This document shows, piece by piece, positions 17,106 to 24,294 of a DNA stretch of 64,000 nucleotides. Each line of letters starts with the position of its first letter. Position 1 is the first letter of the stretch. The DNA is from Streptomyces tuirus (GTDB lineage: Bacteria > Actinomycetota > Actinomycetes > Streptomycetales > Streptomycetaceae). The translations under genes were made by a program, and so were the position numbers. The notes beneath the pieces were generated by a model that ran no database searches, was not told where the DNA came from, and saw only the letters and a program-made list of their open reading frames with translations. The stretch covers positions 6,560,001 through 6,624,000 of the forward strand of contig NZ_AP023439.1 of NCBI RefSeq assembly GCF_014701095.1, given 5' to 3'.

Positions 17106-17208
17106 TCCGCAGCCGACGCCCTCGGCCGGCAATCTGCCGCAATCCGAGAGCGCCACCGCACAACGACCGCGCATCCTGGACCTCCAACCACCGGGACACG
17201 GAGGCGAC

Positions 17209-17949
17209 ATGGCGCTCAGGTTCCTCGGCACCACCAGCGATGACGGTGACTGCCCCACCCTGTACGAGATCGAGGGCACGGACGAGGTCCTCGTGCAGGG
17301 GGACCGCGAGACCGACCCGCAGCACCTCGTGCAGCTGCGCGACGTGAAGCCATCCGAGACGTTCGTCCGCGTCCCCCGCAGCCTCCTGAGCCGGTACGCG
17401 CCCCGCAGCGTCACACCCGCCCTCCAGCCGTTCACCTCGATCTCGCACCTGTTCCGCGACTTCCGGCACACCGCCTTCCGGCTGGAGACCCGCCGCGGCT
17501 ACGCCTCCGACCGCCAGTCCCCGCTCTGGCCGAAGTGGCAGGCAGGGGAAGACGTTGCCGCCGAGCCCGCCAACGCGTGGCGGCAGAACGTCCGCGCTCA
17601 GGTCGGGCAGGGCAAGAGGTTCGAGCGGGTGCGCCTGGTCGACGAGCCCTTGACCCAGGGGCAGCAGTTCCTCCTGGCTCGTGCGCCCAGCAACGTCGAG
17701 GCCGGCGAGGACATCCGCTACCTGCCCCGCAGCGAGGCCCACCCGCTACGGTTGCCCGACTACGACTTCTGGCTGTTCGACTCCAAGATCCTCGCCCGGT
17801 TCGCGTTCGACGAGAACGACACCACCCTCGGCGTCTACGTCACCGAGGAGCCCGCCGAGGTACTCGCCGCATGCCAGGCCCGCGACGCCGCCTGGCACCA
17901 CGCGCTCCCCACAGCCGAGTTCGCGGAGCGGGTAGCTTCAACCGTGTGA
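17209..17949 (+). CDS. DUF6879 protein with an extra N-terminal module
   Basis: A 246-residue cytoplasmic protein. Residues from about 78 onward (SHLFRDFRHTAFRLETRRGY ... YDFWLFDSKILARFAFDEND ... ACQARDAAWHHA) form the DUF6879 domain, which in streptomycetes nearly always precedes an XRE/DUF5753 regulator. The first ~65 residues (MALRFLGTTSDDGDCPTLYE ... FVRVPRSLLSRYAP) resemble a small protein usually encoded by a separate gene; here the two are joined in frame. The Shine-Dalgarno GGAGG precedes the ATG. The stop overlaps the GTG start of the regulator, so the pair is translationally coupled. The molecular function is unknown. Confidence 0.85.
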   Translation: MALRFLGTTSDDGDCPTLYEIEGTDEVLVQGDRETDPQHLVQLRDVKPSETFVRVPRSLLSRYAPRSVTPALQPFTSISHLFRDFRHTAFRLETRRGYASDRQSPLWPKWQAGEDVAAEPANAWRQNVRAQVGQGKRFERVRLVDEPLTQGQQFLLARAPSNVEAGEDIRYLPRSEAHPLRLPDYDFWLFDSKILARFAFDENDTTLGVYVTEEPAEVLAACQARDAAWHHALPTAEFAERVASTV

Positions 17950-18794
17950 CCACCGACTTCCAGACCGCTCGCGAAGCCCTCGGCGCGCGCCTGCGGGAGC
18001 TGCGCACCGAGGCCGGTCTCGAAGGTAAGGACATCGCCGGCAAGCTGGGGTGGCAGACGTCGAAGGTCTCCCGCCTGCAGAACGGCAAGCAGACCCCGAC
18101 CCGCGCCGATCTGACCGCCTGGGCGACCGCGGTCGGCCGCCCGGATGTCGAGCCGGAACTGCACGGCTTGCTCGCCGGCCTGGACATGAAGCAGCGGCAC
18201 CGCTCGTGGCGTCGGCGACTCGCTGGCGGGCACCGCGGCCGGCAGGAGATCGCCGTCCGGCAAACCGAGAACACGACGCTGATCCGGGGCCTCGAGGTCT
18301 CCCGCATACCGGGCCTGTTCCAGACTCCCGAGTACGCGCGGGTCATCTTCGACAGCAACGCCGAGTTCCGCGGGATCCCGCCCACCACCGAGGCGGCCGT
18401 CGAGACACGCATGCGCCGTCAGGAAGCACTGTACGACCCCGCGAAGAGGTTCCGGTTCCTCGTCTGCGAAGCGGCCCTGTACCACCGATCGTGCCCAGTC
18501 GAGGTGATGGCCGAGCAACTCGACCGGCTCTACAACCTCGTCGGCCGGCGGCGCATCGAACTCGGCATCCTGCCCTTCGGAACCCAGCTGCGCCGCACCG
18601 CCCCGCACGCCTTCTGGATCTACGACCGGCGCCTCGTCATTGTCGAGACCATCAGCGAGGAACTGTGGCTGATCGGTGACGAGGACATCGAGCTGTACGA
18701 GCGGGCGTGGGACTGGCTTGGCGAGGCCGCCGAGTACGGGACGCCGGCGCGGCGCCTGATCGGCCGTGCGAGGGCCTCTCTGGACCTCACCTGA
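17946..18794 (+). CDS. XRE-family regulator with DUF5753 domain
   Basis: A 282-residue protein with an N-terminal Cro/C1-type helix-turn-helix (GARLRELRTEAGLEGKDIA ... TSKVSRLQNGKQTP, about residues 12-48). A C-terminal DUF5753 domain follows (LIRGLEVSRIPGLFQTPEYA ... EALYRS-like YHRSCPVEVMAEQL). Such regulators number in the dozens per Streptomyces genome and usually pair with small DUF397 or DUF6879 proteins, some affecting development. The GTG start overlaps the upstream stop (GTGA). No DUF397 gene is present here. Confidence 0.92.
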   Translation: MTTDFQTAREALGARLRELRTEAGLEGKDIAGKLGWQTSKVSRLQNGKQTPTRADLTAWATAVGRPDVEPELHGLLAGLDMKQRHRSWRRRLAGGHRGRQEIAVRQTENTTLIRGLEVSRIPGLFQTPEYARVIFDSNAEFRGIPPTTEAAVETRMRRQEALYDPAKRFRFLVCEAALYHRSCPVEVMAEQLDRLYNLVGRRRIELGILPFGTQLRRTAPHAFWIYDRRLVIVETISEELWLIGDEDIELYERAWDWLGEAAEYGTPARRLIGRARASLDLT

Positions 18795-18910
18795 GCAACC
18801 GGACGCAAGCTTCCTGCCCGTGCGCGCAATCGCGCGCAATCGCCGCCCAGTGGTGCAATCGACCTCCGTAGCGTCGCGCTCATGGCCCTTCCGAGTACAG
18901 CGAAGCGTGA

Positions 18911-19123
18911 AGCCTCGAGGCCCTGGCGCCAATCCCGTCCGGCAGGGCGTGGCCGGGGGCTGAGGCTCCTCTCGTCGCGGGCATTCAGGCGCACGACCGG
19001 ATCCCTTCCGAGAGCCGAGGGCCGGTCGTCGCCGATCCGACCCTGGACACCGCTTGGTGGCTCGTGCCGCTCGATGCCGCCGGACGTCAATACGGTCTCG
19101 GCCTGGACGCACAACACCGCCTG
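18911..19123 (+). pseudogene. Coding-like remnant without a start codon
   Basis: The 424-bp gap between the XRE gene and the CYTH gene contains one frame reading SLEALAPIPSGRAWPG ... RGPVVADPTLDTAWWLVP ... YGLGLDAQHRL and then a stop. It has protein-like composition but no ATG, GTG or usable TTG after the preceding stop at 18908. It looks like the C-terminal remnant of a lost gene. The family is not identified. The same gap begins with GCGCGCAAT direct repeats at 18822-18842. Confidence 0.3.
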
Positions 19124-19218
19124 TAATCCGGGCCCGGTGAGGGCCGTTGTCGGGCTGCTGGCCCCCCTTACGCTGCACGGTCGTTGAACACCTGTAGTAA
19201 CCCAGCGATCGGAGACCC

Positions 19219-19758
19219 ATGGCAGGCATTGAGTTCGAAGCGAAGACCCTCGACGTCGACCCCGCGAAGATCGCGCAGCTCATCACCGAGGCCGGTGGTA
19301 CCTGCACGAGCGGCACCCGGCTCATGCGGCGGTACGTCTACGACACCGTCCCGGCCGTCCCCGGCCGGTGGGTGCGGCTACGCGACACGGGATGCGACGT
19401 CACGCTGTGCGTGAAGCAGATCAGCACGGACGCCGTCGACGGCACCCACGAGACCGAGGTGACCGTCGACAGCTTCGAGGAAGCCGCCGCGCTGCTGCGC
19501 CTCACGGGCCTGACACCGCGCAGCTACCAGGAGAACCGGCGCACCTCGTACACGCTCGGCGCCGTCTGCCTGGAGGTCGACGAGTGGCCGCGCATCCCTC
19601 CCTACCTGGAGATCGAGGCCGACGACGCAGCGCAGGTGTGGGCGGCCGCCGCCGCACTGGGCATCGACCATGACCAGCTCACCTCGATCAACACCACCAA
19701 GGTCTACGACCTGTACGGCATTGACCTGGACTCCATCGCCGACCTGCGGTTCGAGTAG
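19219..19758 (+). CDS. CYTH-domain protein (class IV adenylate cyclase / triphosphatase-like)
   Basis: A 179-residue protein of the triphosphate tunnel (CYTH) family. The diagnostic ExExK motif is at the N-terminus (Glu5, Glu7 and Lys9 in IEFEAK). Basic tunnel residues follow (RYVYDT, RWVRLRDTG, LCVKQ, ENRRTSYTL) and the acidic strand VCLEVDEWPRIPPYLEIEAD contains the metal-binding glutamates. Members hydrolyse or cyclise triphosphate compounds such as ATP, ThTP or polyphosphate. The substrate here is unknown. It is followed after 61 bp by a radical SAM gene on the same strand, probably one operon. A clear GATCGGAGACCC leader precedes the ATG. Confidence 0.87.
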   Translation: MAGIEFEAKTLDVDPAKIAQLITEAGGTCTSGTRLMRRYVYDTVPAVPGRWVRLRDTGCDVTLCVKQISTDAVDGTHETEVTVDSFEEAAALLRLTGLTPRSYQENRRTSYTLGAVCLEVDEWPRIPPYLEIEADDAAQVWAAAAALGIDHDQLTSINTTKVYDLYGIDLDSIADLRFE

Positions 19759-19819
19759 GCCGGCGCCCGCGACACCGGCCGGGGCACCGCGCCCCGACCG
19801 ACCTGGAGAAGGGGGCACC

Positions 19820-20893
19820 ATGCATGAGCTGAGCCATGTGCCGGTGGAAGTGACACCAGACCGCACCCTGCGCGTGAAAATCATCGACGCATGCGGTCTC
19901 GCCTGCTCGTTCTGCCACAACGAAGGAACACCCGTCGCCGCACTGGGCAGCACCGGACGCGTCTCCATCTACCTTCGCACCAACGGCGCCGACTTCCTGC
20001 CCGCCCGGATCGCCGCCGACCCGGACTTCGCCCTGGCCCTCGCGGCCGTGCGCGGCAGCCTCCCGACGAACGAGGTGCACTTCACCGGCGGCGAGCCGAC
20101 ACTGCACCCCGACCTGCCCGGCCTGATCGGCATCGCACGGCGCCTCGGGCTCACCGTCGGGCTCACCTCGAACGGCGAGAACGGCGCGGCGGTCCTGCCC
20201 GCCGCCGCGGCCGCCGGCCTCGACCGCATCAACCTGTCCGTGTTCGGCACCACCCCGGCCGAGCTCGCCGCCGTACAGGCCCCGCGCCTCGCCTCACCGA
20301 AGCTCGCCGAGCGCAAGCTGGCCGCCCTCGAGGCGACGATCGAGACCGCGACCGCGCACGGCATCAAGGTCTCCGCCAACATCGTGATCCCCGACCGCGG
20401 GCACGTCGACCGGGTGCTCCGCATCATCGAGCAGCACGGCCGCTCCGTCGTGGTCCGGATGCTCGTGTCGCTGGAGGACGGAGGCGCCTCCCTGGCCGCC
20501 GTGCAGGCCGTCGTCAGCCACCTGGGCGCCGTCCCGGTCCGCCGCCTCATCACGGCCGGGGCATCGGATCAGCGGGTGCGGTACCGCTTGCCGGACGGGC
20601 GCACGCTGTACGCGAAGAGCATCCGGCCCGTGCGCCTCCCCGAGACCTGCACGGACTGCCGGTTCAACAACCCGGACGACTGCCAGGAGGGGTACTACGG
20701 GGTCCGGCTGTACCGTGCCGCGGACGGCCCGTTCATGGTCGGCGTGTGCATCCAGCGCATGGACCTGTGCGTGCCGCTCGGCGAGTTCGTGATGAGCCGG
20801 CGTTGCCGGGAGGTGGCGGCCTTCCGCGACGACGAAGCGGCACGGCTGACCCGTCTGCACGCCAGGCCGGCAGCGACCCGTGGACGCCGATGA
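19820..20893 (+). CDS. Radical SAM enzyme, MoaA-like, with C-terminal cysteine cluster
   Basis: A 357-residue enzyme. Cys25, Cys29 and Cys32 (DACGLACSFCHNEG) form the CX3CX2C motif for the radical SAM 4Fe-4S cluster, and GGEPTLHPDL (from 90) is the SAM-binding motif. The C-terminus has Cys277, Cys280, Cys288, Cys310 and Cys317, suggesting one auxiliary iron-sulfur cluster as in MoaA or SPASM/twitch proteins. The arrangement TCTDCRFNNPDDCQEGYYG is not MoaA's own. It is not a molybdopterin gene by context; the only likely partner is the CYTH protein upstream. GGAGAAGGGGGCACC precedes the ATG. Substrate and product are unknown. Confidence 0.9.
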   Translation: MHELSHVPVEVTPDRTLRVKIIDACGLACSFCHNEGTPVAALGSTGRVSIYLRTNGADFLPARIAADPDFALALAAVRGSLPTNEVHFTGGEPTLHPDLPGLIGIARRLGLTVGLTSNGENGAAVLPAAAAAGLDRINLSVFGTTPAELAAVQAPRLASPKLAERKLAALEATIETATAHGIKVSANIVIPDRGHVDRVLRIIEQHGRSVVVRMLVSLEDGGASLAAVQAVVSHLGAVPVRRLITAGASDQRVRYRLPDGRTLYAKSIRPVRLPETCTDCRFNNPDDCQEGYYGVRLYRAADGPFMVGVCIQRMDLCVPLGEFVMSRRCREVAAFRDDEAARLTRLHARPAATRGRR

Positions 20894-21083
20894 TGGGCCA
20901 GGTAGAGGAATGCACCGGGCTTGGCTGACAGGAGCAGAGCGCAAGCTGTGCGTGTTGAGGGAGGCAAGACGCCGTCTGAACTGCGGTTATACGGTTCTCT
21001 GCAGATCCACTGATCGATTCTGCTCCGACGCGCCCCGAAGCGCCCGATATGCGAGGTGTGCGGGGTGCGCCTACCGTGGCGGC

Positions 21084-22115
21084 ATGGGTGACGCGGTGGA
21101 ACTGGAGGTGGCCGGCCGGACCGTGCGGCTGTCCAGCCCGGACAAGGTGTTCTTCCCGGAGCGCGGCTTCACCAAGCTGGACCTGGCCCGCTACTACATC
21201 GCCGTCGGCCCCGGCATCCTGCGCGCCCTGCGCGACCGGCCCACCACCCTGGAGCGCTACCCGGAAGGCGTGAACGGCGAGAACTTCTTCCAGAAGCGGG
21301 CGCCGAAGAACATGCCCGACTGGATCCCCACCGCGCACATCACCTTTCCCAGCGGCCGCAGCGCCGACGAGATGTGCCCCACCGAGGCCGGAGCGGTGGT
21401 GTGGGCCGCCCAGTTCGGCACCCTCACCTTCCACCCCTGGCCGGTCCGCCGCGACGACGTCGACCACCCGGACGAACTCCGTATCGACCTGGACCCGCAG
21501 CCCGGCACCGACTACGACGACGCCGCCCGCGCCGCCTACGAACTGCGGTCGGTGCTCGACGAGTTCGGCGGGCTGCGCGGTTTCCCCAAGACGTCCGGCG
21601 GCCGGGGCCTGCATGTCTTCGTGCCCATCGAACCGCGCTGGACGTTCACCCAGGTCCGCCGGGCCGCCATCGCCGTCGGCCGGGAGATGGAACGGCGGAT
21701 GCCGGATCAGGTCACCATCAAGTGGTGGAAGGAGGAGCGGGGCGAGCGCATCTTCATCGACTACAACCAGACGGCCCGCGACCGCACGATCGCCTCCGCC
21801 TACTCCGTACGCCCCCGCCCGCACGCCCCGGTCTCCGGGCCCCTGCGCTGGGACGAGGTGGGGGTCGCGCACCCCCAGGACTTCGACCTCGCGACCATGC
21901 CCGCGCGCTTCGCCGAACTCGGCGACGTGCACGCGGACATGGACGACGAGCGCTATTCCCTCGAGGCCCTGCTCGACCTCGCCCGCCGCGACGAACACGA
22001 CCACGGACTGGGCGACCTGCCGTACCCGCCCGAGTATCCGAAGATGCCGGGAGAACCGAGGCGCGTACAGCCGAGCAGGGCCCGCAAGGAGAAGGAGCCT
22101 CCTACAGCTCCTTGA
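21084..22115 (+). CDS. LigD-type polymerase/primase domain protein
   Basis: A 343-residue stand-alone archaeo-eukaryotic primase-like polymerase (PolDom), which fills gaps and adds ribonucleotides during non-homologous end-joining. Catalytic acidic residues are Asp135 and Asp137 in RIDLDPQPG. SGGRGLHVFV (171-180) carries the nucleotide-binding histidine, and FIDYNQ holds the third metal ligand. It should work with the stand-alone ligase at 14788 and with Ku, which is not in this window. The ATG at 21084 opens a conserved N-terminus. Its end overlaps the convergent DUF1080 gene by 14 bp. Confidence 0.93.
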   Translation: MGDAVELEVAGRTVRLSSPDKVFFPERGFTKLDLARYYIAVGPGILRALRDRPTTLERYPEGVNGENFFQKRAPKNMPDWIPTAHITFPSGRSADEMCPTEAGAVVWAAQFGTLTFHPWPVRRDDVDHPDELRIDLDPQPGTDYDDAARAAYELRSVLDEFGGLRGFPKTSGGRGLHVFVPIEPRWTFTQVRRAAIAVGREMERRMPDQVTIKWWKEERGERIFIDYNQTARDRTIASAYSVRPRPHAPVSGPLRWDEVGVAHPQDFDLATMPARFAELGDVHADMDDERYSLEALLDLARRDEHDHGLGDLPYPPEYPKMPGEPRRVQPSRARKEKEPPTAP

Positions 22116-24294
22116 TCCGGATGTCCCGGTACGAGACCACATCCGTCGTGCCGTGCACCTGGAGCCCGATGTAGCCGGAGGCGAAGCGCCGCCCGTCCGT
22201 GCCCGGGTCGTCCGAGCGGGGCGGGCTGAACTCCTGGCCGCCGGTGTTGTCGAACTCGTTGATCAGCACGCCGTTGCGGAAGACCGAGTAGTGCTGGCCC
22301 TCCACCCGGATCTCGTAGTCGTTCCAGGTGCCCTTCTGCGTCACGCCGGCGCCGGCCAGGCCCACCCGGTCGAAGCCGTAGACCGAGCCGGTCTTGTACA
22401 TGTCGCCGTCGGGCCGGTCGAGCACCTGCACCTCGTGCCCGTACTTGATGGCGACCCACTCCGGGCGGGACTCCTCCGGGTGGTCGTGGACCCAGGGGAA
22501 GCGGACGAAGACACCCGAGTTGGCGTTGCCGGTGCCGGGCGCGTCGTCACGCCACTGGAGCTTCAGCGAGAAGTCGCCGTACTTGCGCTGCGGGAACCAC
22601 AGCATGCCCATGCCGGGCGTCGTGGTGCTGGAGGTGATCGTCCCGTCCGGGTTCAGCCCGAACGAACCACCGCCCACCTGCTGCCACTTGCCGAGGGACT
22701 CCGCGGAGCCGTCGAAGAGCGTGCGGTAGCCCTCGGTCTGCCCCGGCTTGCCGATCCCGGACTGCCGGGCCGCCTTCCGGATCGCCTTGGACTCCCGCTG
22801 GTCGATCACACCCTCCTTCAGCAGCGCGTCCAGGACGGAGTCCACGTGCTTGAGGAACAGCGCCTGGGACGTCCACTCCTTCTCGTCCTCGATCAGCTCG
22901 CCGATCCGGCAGCGGTTGTCGGTGACCCGGTTGCGCACCCCTGAGTCGACCGTGCCGACGATCACCGTCAACCGCTCGTCGTACTCCGGGCAGTCCGGCG
23001 CCGGGACCTGACCGGAGACGACCGTGAAGGTCACCGTGCGGGCCGCGGCGGTGTTGCCCGCCTTGTCCGTCGCCCGGTACGCCACGGTGTGCGCGCCCGC
23101 CCGGTCGACCACCACCGGCGCCGAGTACGCCAGGTACGGGCCGCCGTCCAGCGAGTACTCGATCCGCTCGACACCCGAGCCGTGCTCGTCGGTCGCCGTG
23201 ACCGTCACCCGGGCACTGTTGACGTACGCCCCGCTCGCGTTCTTCGTGCCCTCCACGGTCACGCCGGTCACCGGCGCGGTGGTGTCCGCGGGCGGCGCCG
23301 CGACGACCGTGAACCGCACGTTCTTCTCCGCCGCCACGTTGCCGGCCTTGTCGGTGGCGCGGTAGCGGACGGTGTGTTCACCGACCTGGTGCACCATCAC
23401 GGGGCCGGTGTACGGCTGCCAGGCGCCGGAGCCGATCGCGTACTCGATCGTGTTGACCCCGGTCCCCGTGTCGGAGGCCGAGACGGTGACCGTCGCCATG
23501 TCGATGTACGCCCCGGCGGCATCGCGCTCACCGCTCACCGTCGCCGAGGTCTCCGGCGCGGTGGTGTCGTCCGACTGGGGAGCGACGACCGTGAACGCGG
23601 CGCTCTTCTCGGCGGAGACGTTGCCCGCCTTGTCGAACGCCCGGTAGCGGACCGTGTGGCTGCCGACCTGGTCGACGACGACCGGCGTGGTGTACGGCTG
23701 CCAGGCACCCGCGTCCCCGATCGCGTACTCGATCCGTTCGACGCCGGAGCCGCCCTCGTCGGTGGCGTGCAGCGCCACGCTCGCCGAGCCGACGTACTCG
23801 CCCTGCGGGTTCTGCGTGCCGCTCACGTGGGCCGACGCCTCGGGCGCCGTGGTGTCCTCGCCGGTGCCCTCGGTCACCGTCAGGATGCCCTGCATCTGGC
23901 CGTGGCCGGGGATCGTGCAGTGGTAGAAGTACCGGCCGGGCGTGAGCGTGACCTGGGCGGTGTGCTTGCCGCCCTGGGCGTCGTTCGGGTTGGCCAGGAT
24001 GTTGAGCTGCACGTCGCTGTTGAACTCGGGGTCGCTGGTCACGAACGTCAGCGTGTGCGGCATGCCCGTGGTGTTGCCGGTGGCCGCGCTGTTCTCGAAG
24101 ACGATCGTGGCCGCGCCGGCGACCGCCGTCTTCGGCGCCGAGAGGTACTTGTCGATGTCGTTGCCGGCCGTCCAGGTGAGCACCTGGTCGGCGGCCTCCT
24201 TCGCGGGCTGCCCGGCGGCCGGCAGTGCCTGCACGCCGAGCATCATCAGCAGGGCGGCCAGCAGGGCGGCCCACACTCTTCGTTGCCGGATCAC
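22102..24294 (-). CDS. Secreted cupredoxin / Ig-like repeat / DUF1080 protein
   Basis: A 730-residue exported multidomain protein. After a signal peptide (VWAALLAALLMMLGVQALPAAGQ) comes a plastocyanin-like domain with type-1 copper ligands visible in PHTLTF and YHCTIPGHGQMQG. Three consecutive Ig/OmpL47-type beta-sandwich repeats follow, each with GSGVERIEYAIG- or GTGVNTIEYAIG-type strands and HTVRYRAFDKAGNV. A C-terminal DUF1080 (3-keto-disaccharide hydrolase-like, LamG fold) domain starts near GYRTLFDGSAESLGKW. The GTG start overlaps the stop of the ThuA-dehydrogenase gene (GTGA), so both are co-translated and probably act together on extracellular sugars. The exact substrate is unknown. 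Confidence 0.88.
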   Translation of the reverse strand: MIRQRRVWAALLAALLMMLGVQALPAAGQPAKEAADQVLTWTAGNDIDKYLSAPKTAVAGAATIVFENSAATGNTTGMPHTLTFVTSDPEFNSDVQLNILANPNDAQGGKHTAQVTLTPGRYFYHCTIPGHGQMQGILTVTEGTGEDTTAPEASAHVSGTQNPQGEYVGSASVALHATDEGGSGVERIEYAIGDAGAWQPYTTPVVVDQVGSHTVRYRAFDKAGNVSAEKSAAFTVVAPQSDDTTAPETSATVSGERDAAGAYIDMATVTVSASDTGTGVNTIEYAIGSGAWQPYTGPVMVHQVGEHTVRYRATDKAGNVAAEKNVRFTVVAAPPADTTAPVTGVTVEGTKNASGAYVNSARVTVTATDEHGSGVERIEYSLDGGPYLAYSAPVVVDRAGAHTVAYRATDKAGNTAAARTVTFTVVSGQVPAPDCPEYDERLTVIVGTVDSGVRNRVTDNRCRIGELIEDEKEWTSQALFLKHVDSVLDALLKEGVIDQRESKAIRKAARQSGIGKPGQTEGYRTLFDGSAESLGKWQQVGGGSFGLNPDGTITSSTTTPGMGMLWFPQRKYGDFSLKLQWRDDAPGTGNANSGVFVRFPWVHDHPEESRPEWVAIKYGHEVQVLDRPDGDMYKTGSVYGFDRVGLAGAGVTQKGTWNDYEIRVEGQHYSVFRNGVLINEFDNTGGQEFSPPRSDDPGTDGRRFASGYIGLQVHGTTDVVSYRDIRIKEL

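Noticed and set aside
18882..19187. Plus-strand frame of 101 codons in the XRE-CYTH gap
   Set aside because: Arg/Ser/Pro-rich shadow composition; a different frame in the same place looks more protein-like, though start-less.
15879..21083. Integrative element with attachment-site repeats
   Set aside because: No integrase, relaxase or tRNA gene was seen, and I found no convincing direct repeat at the two edges.
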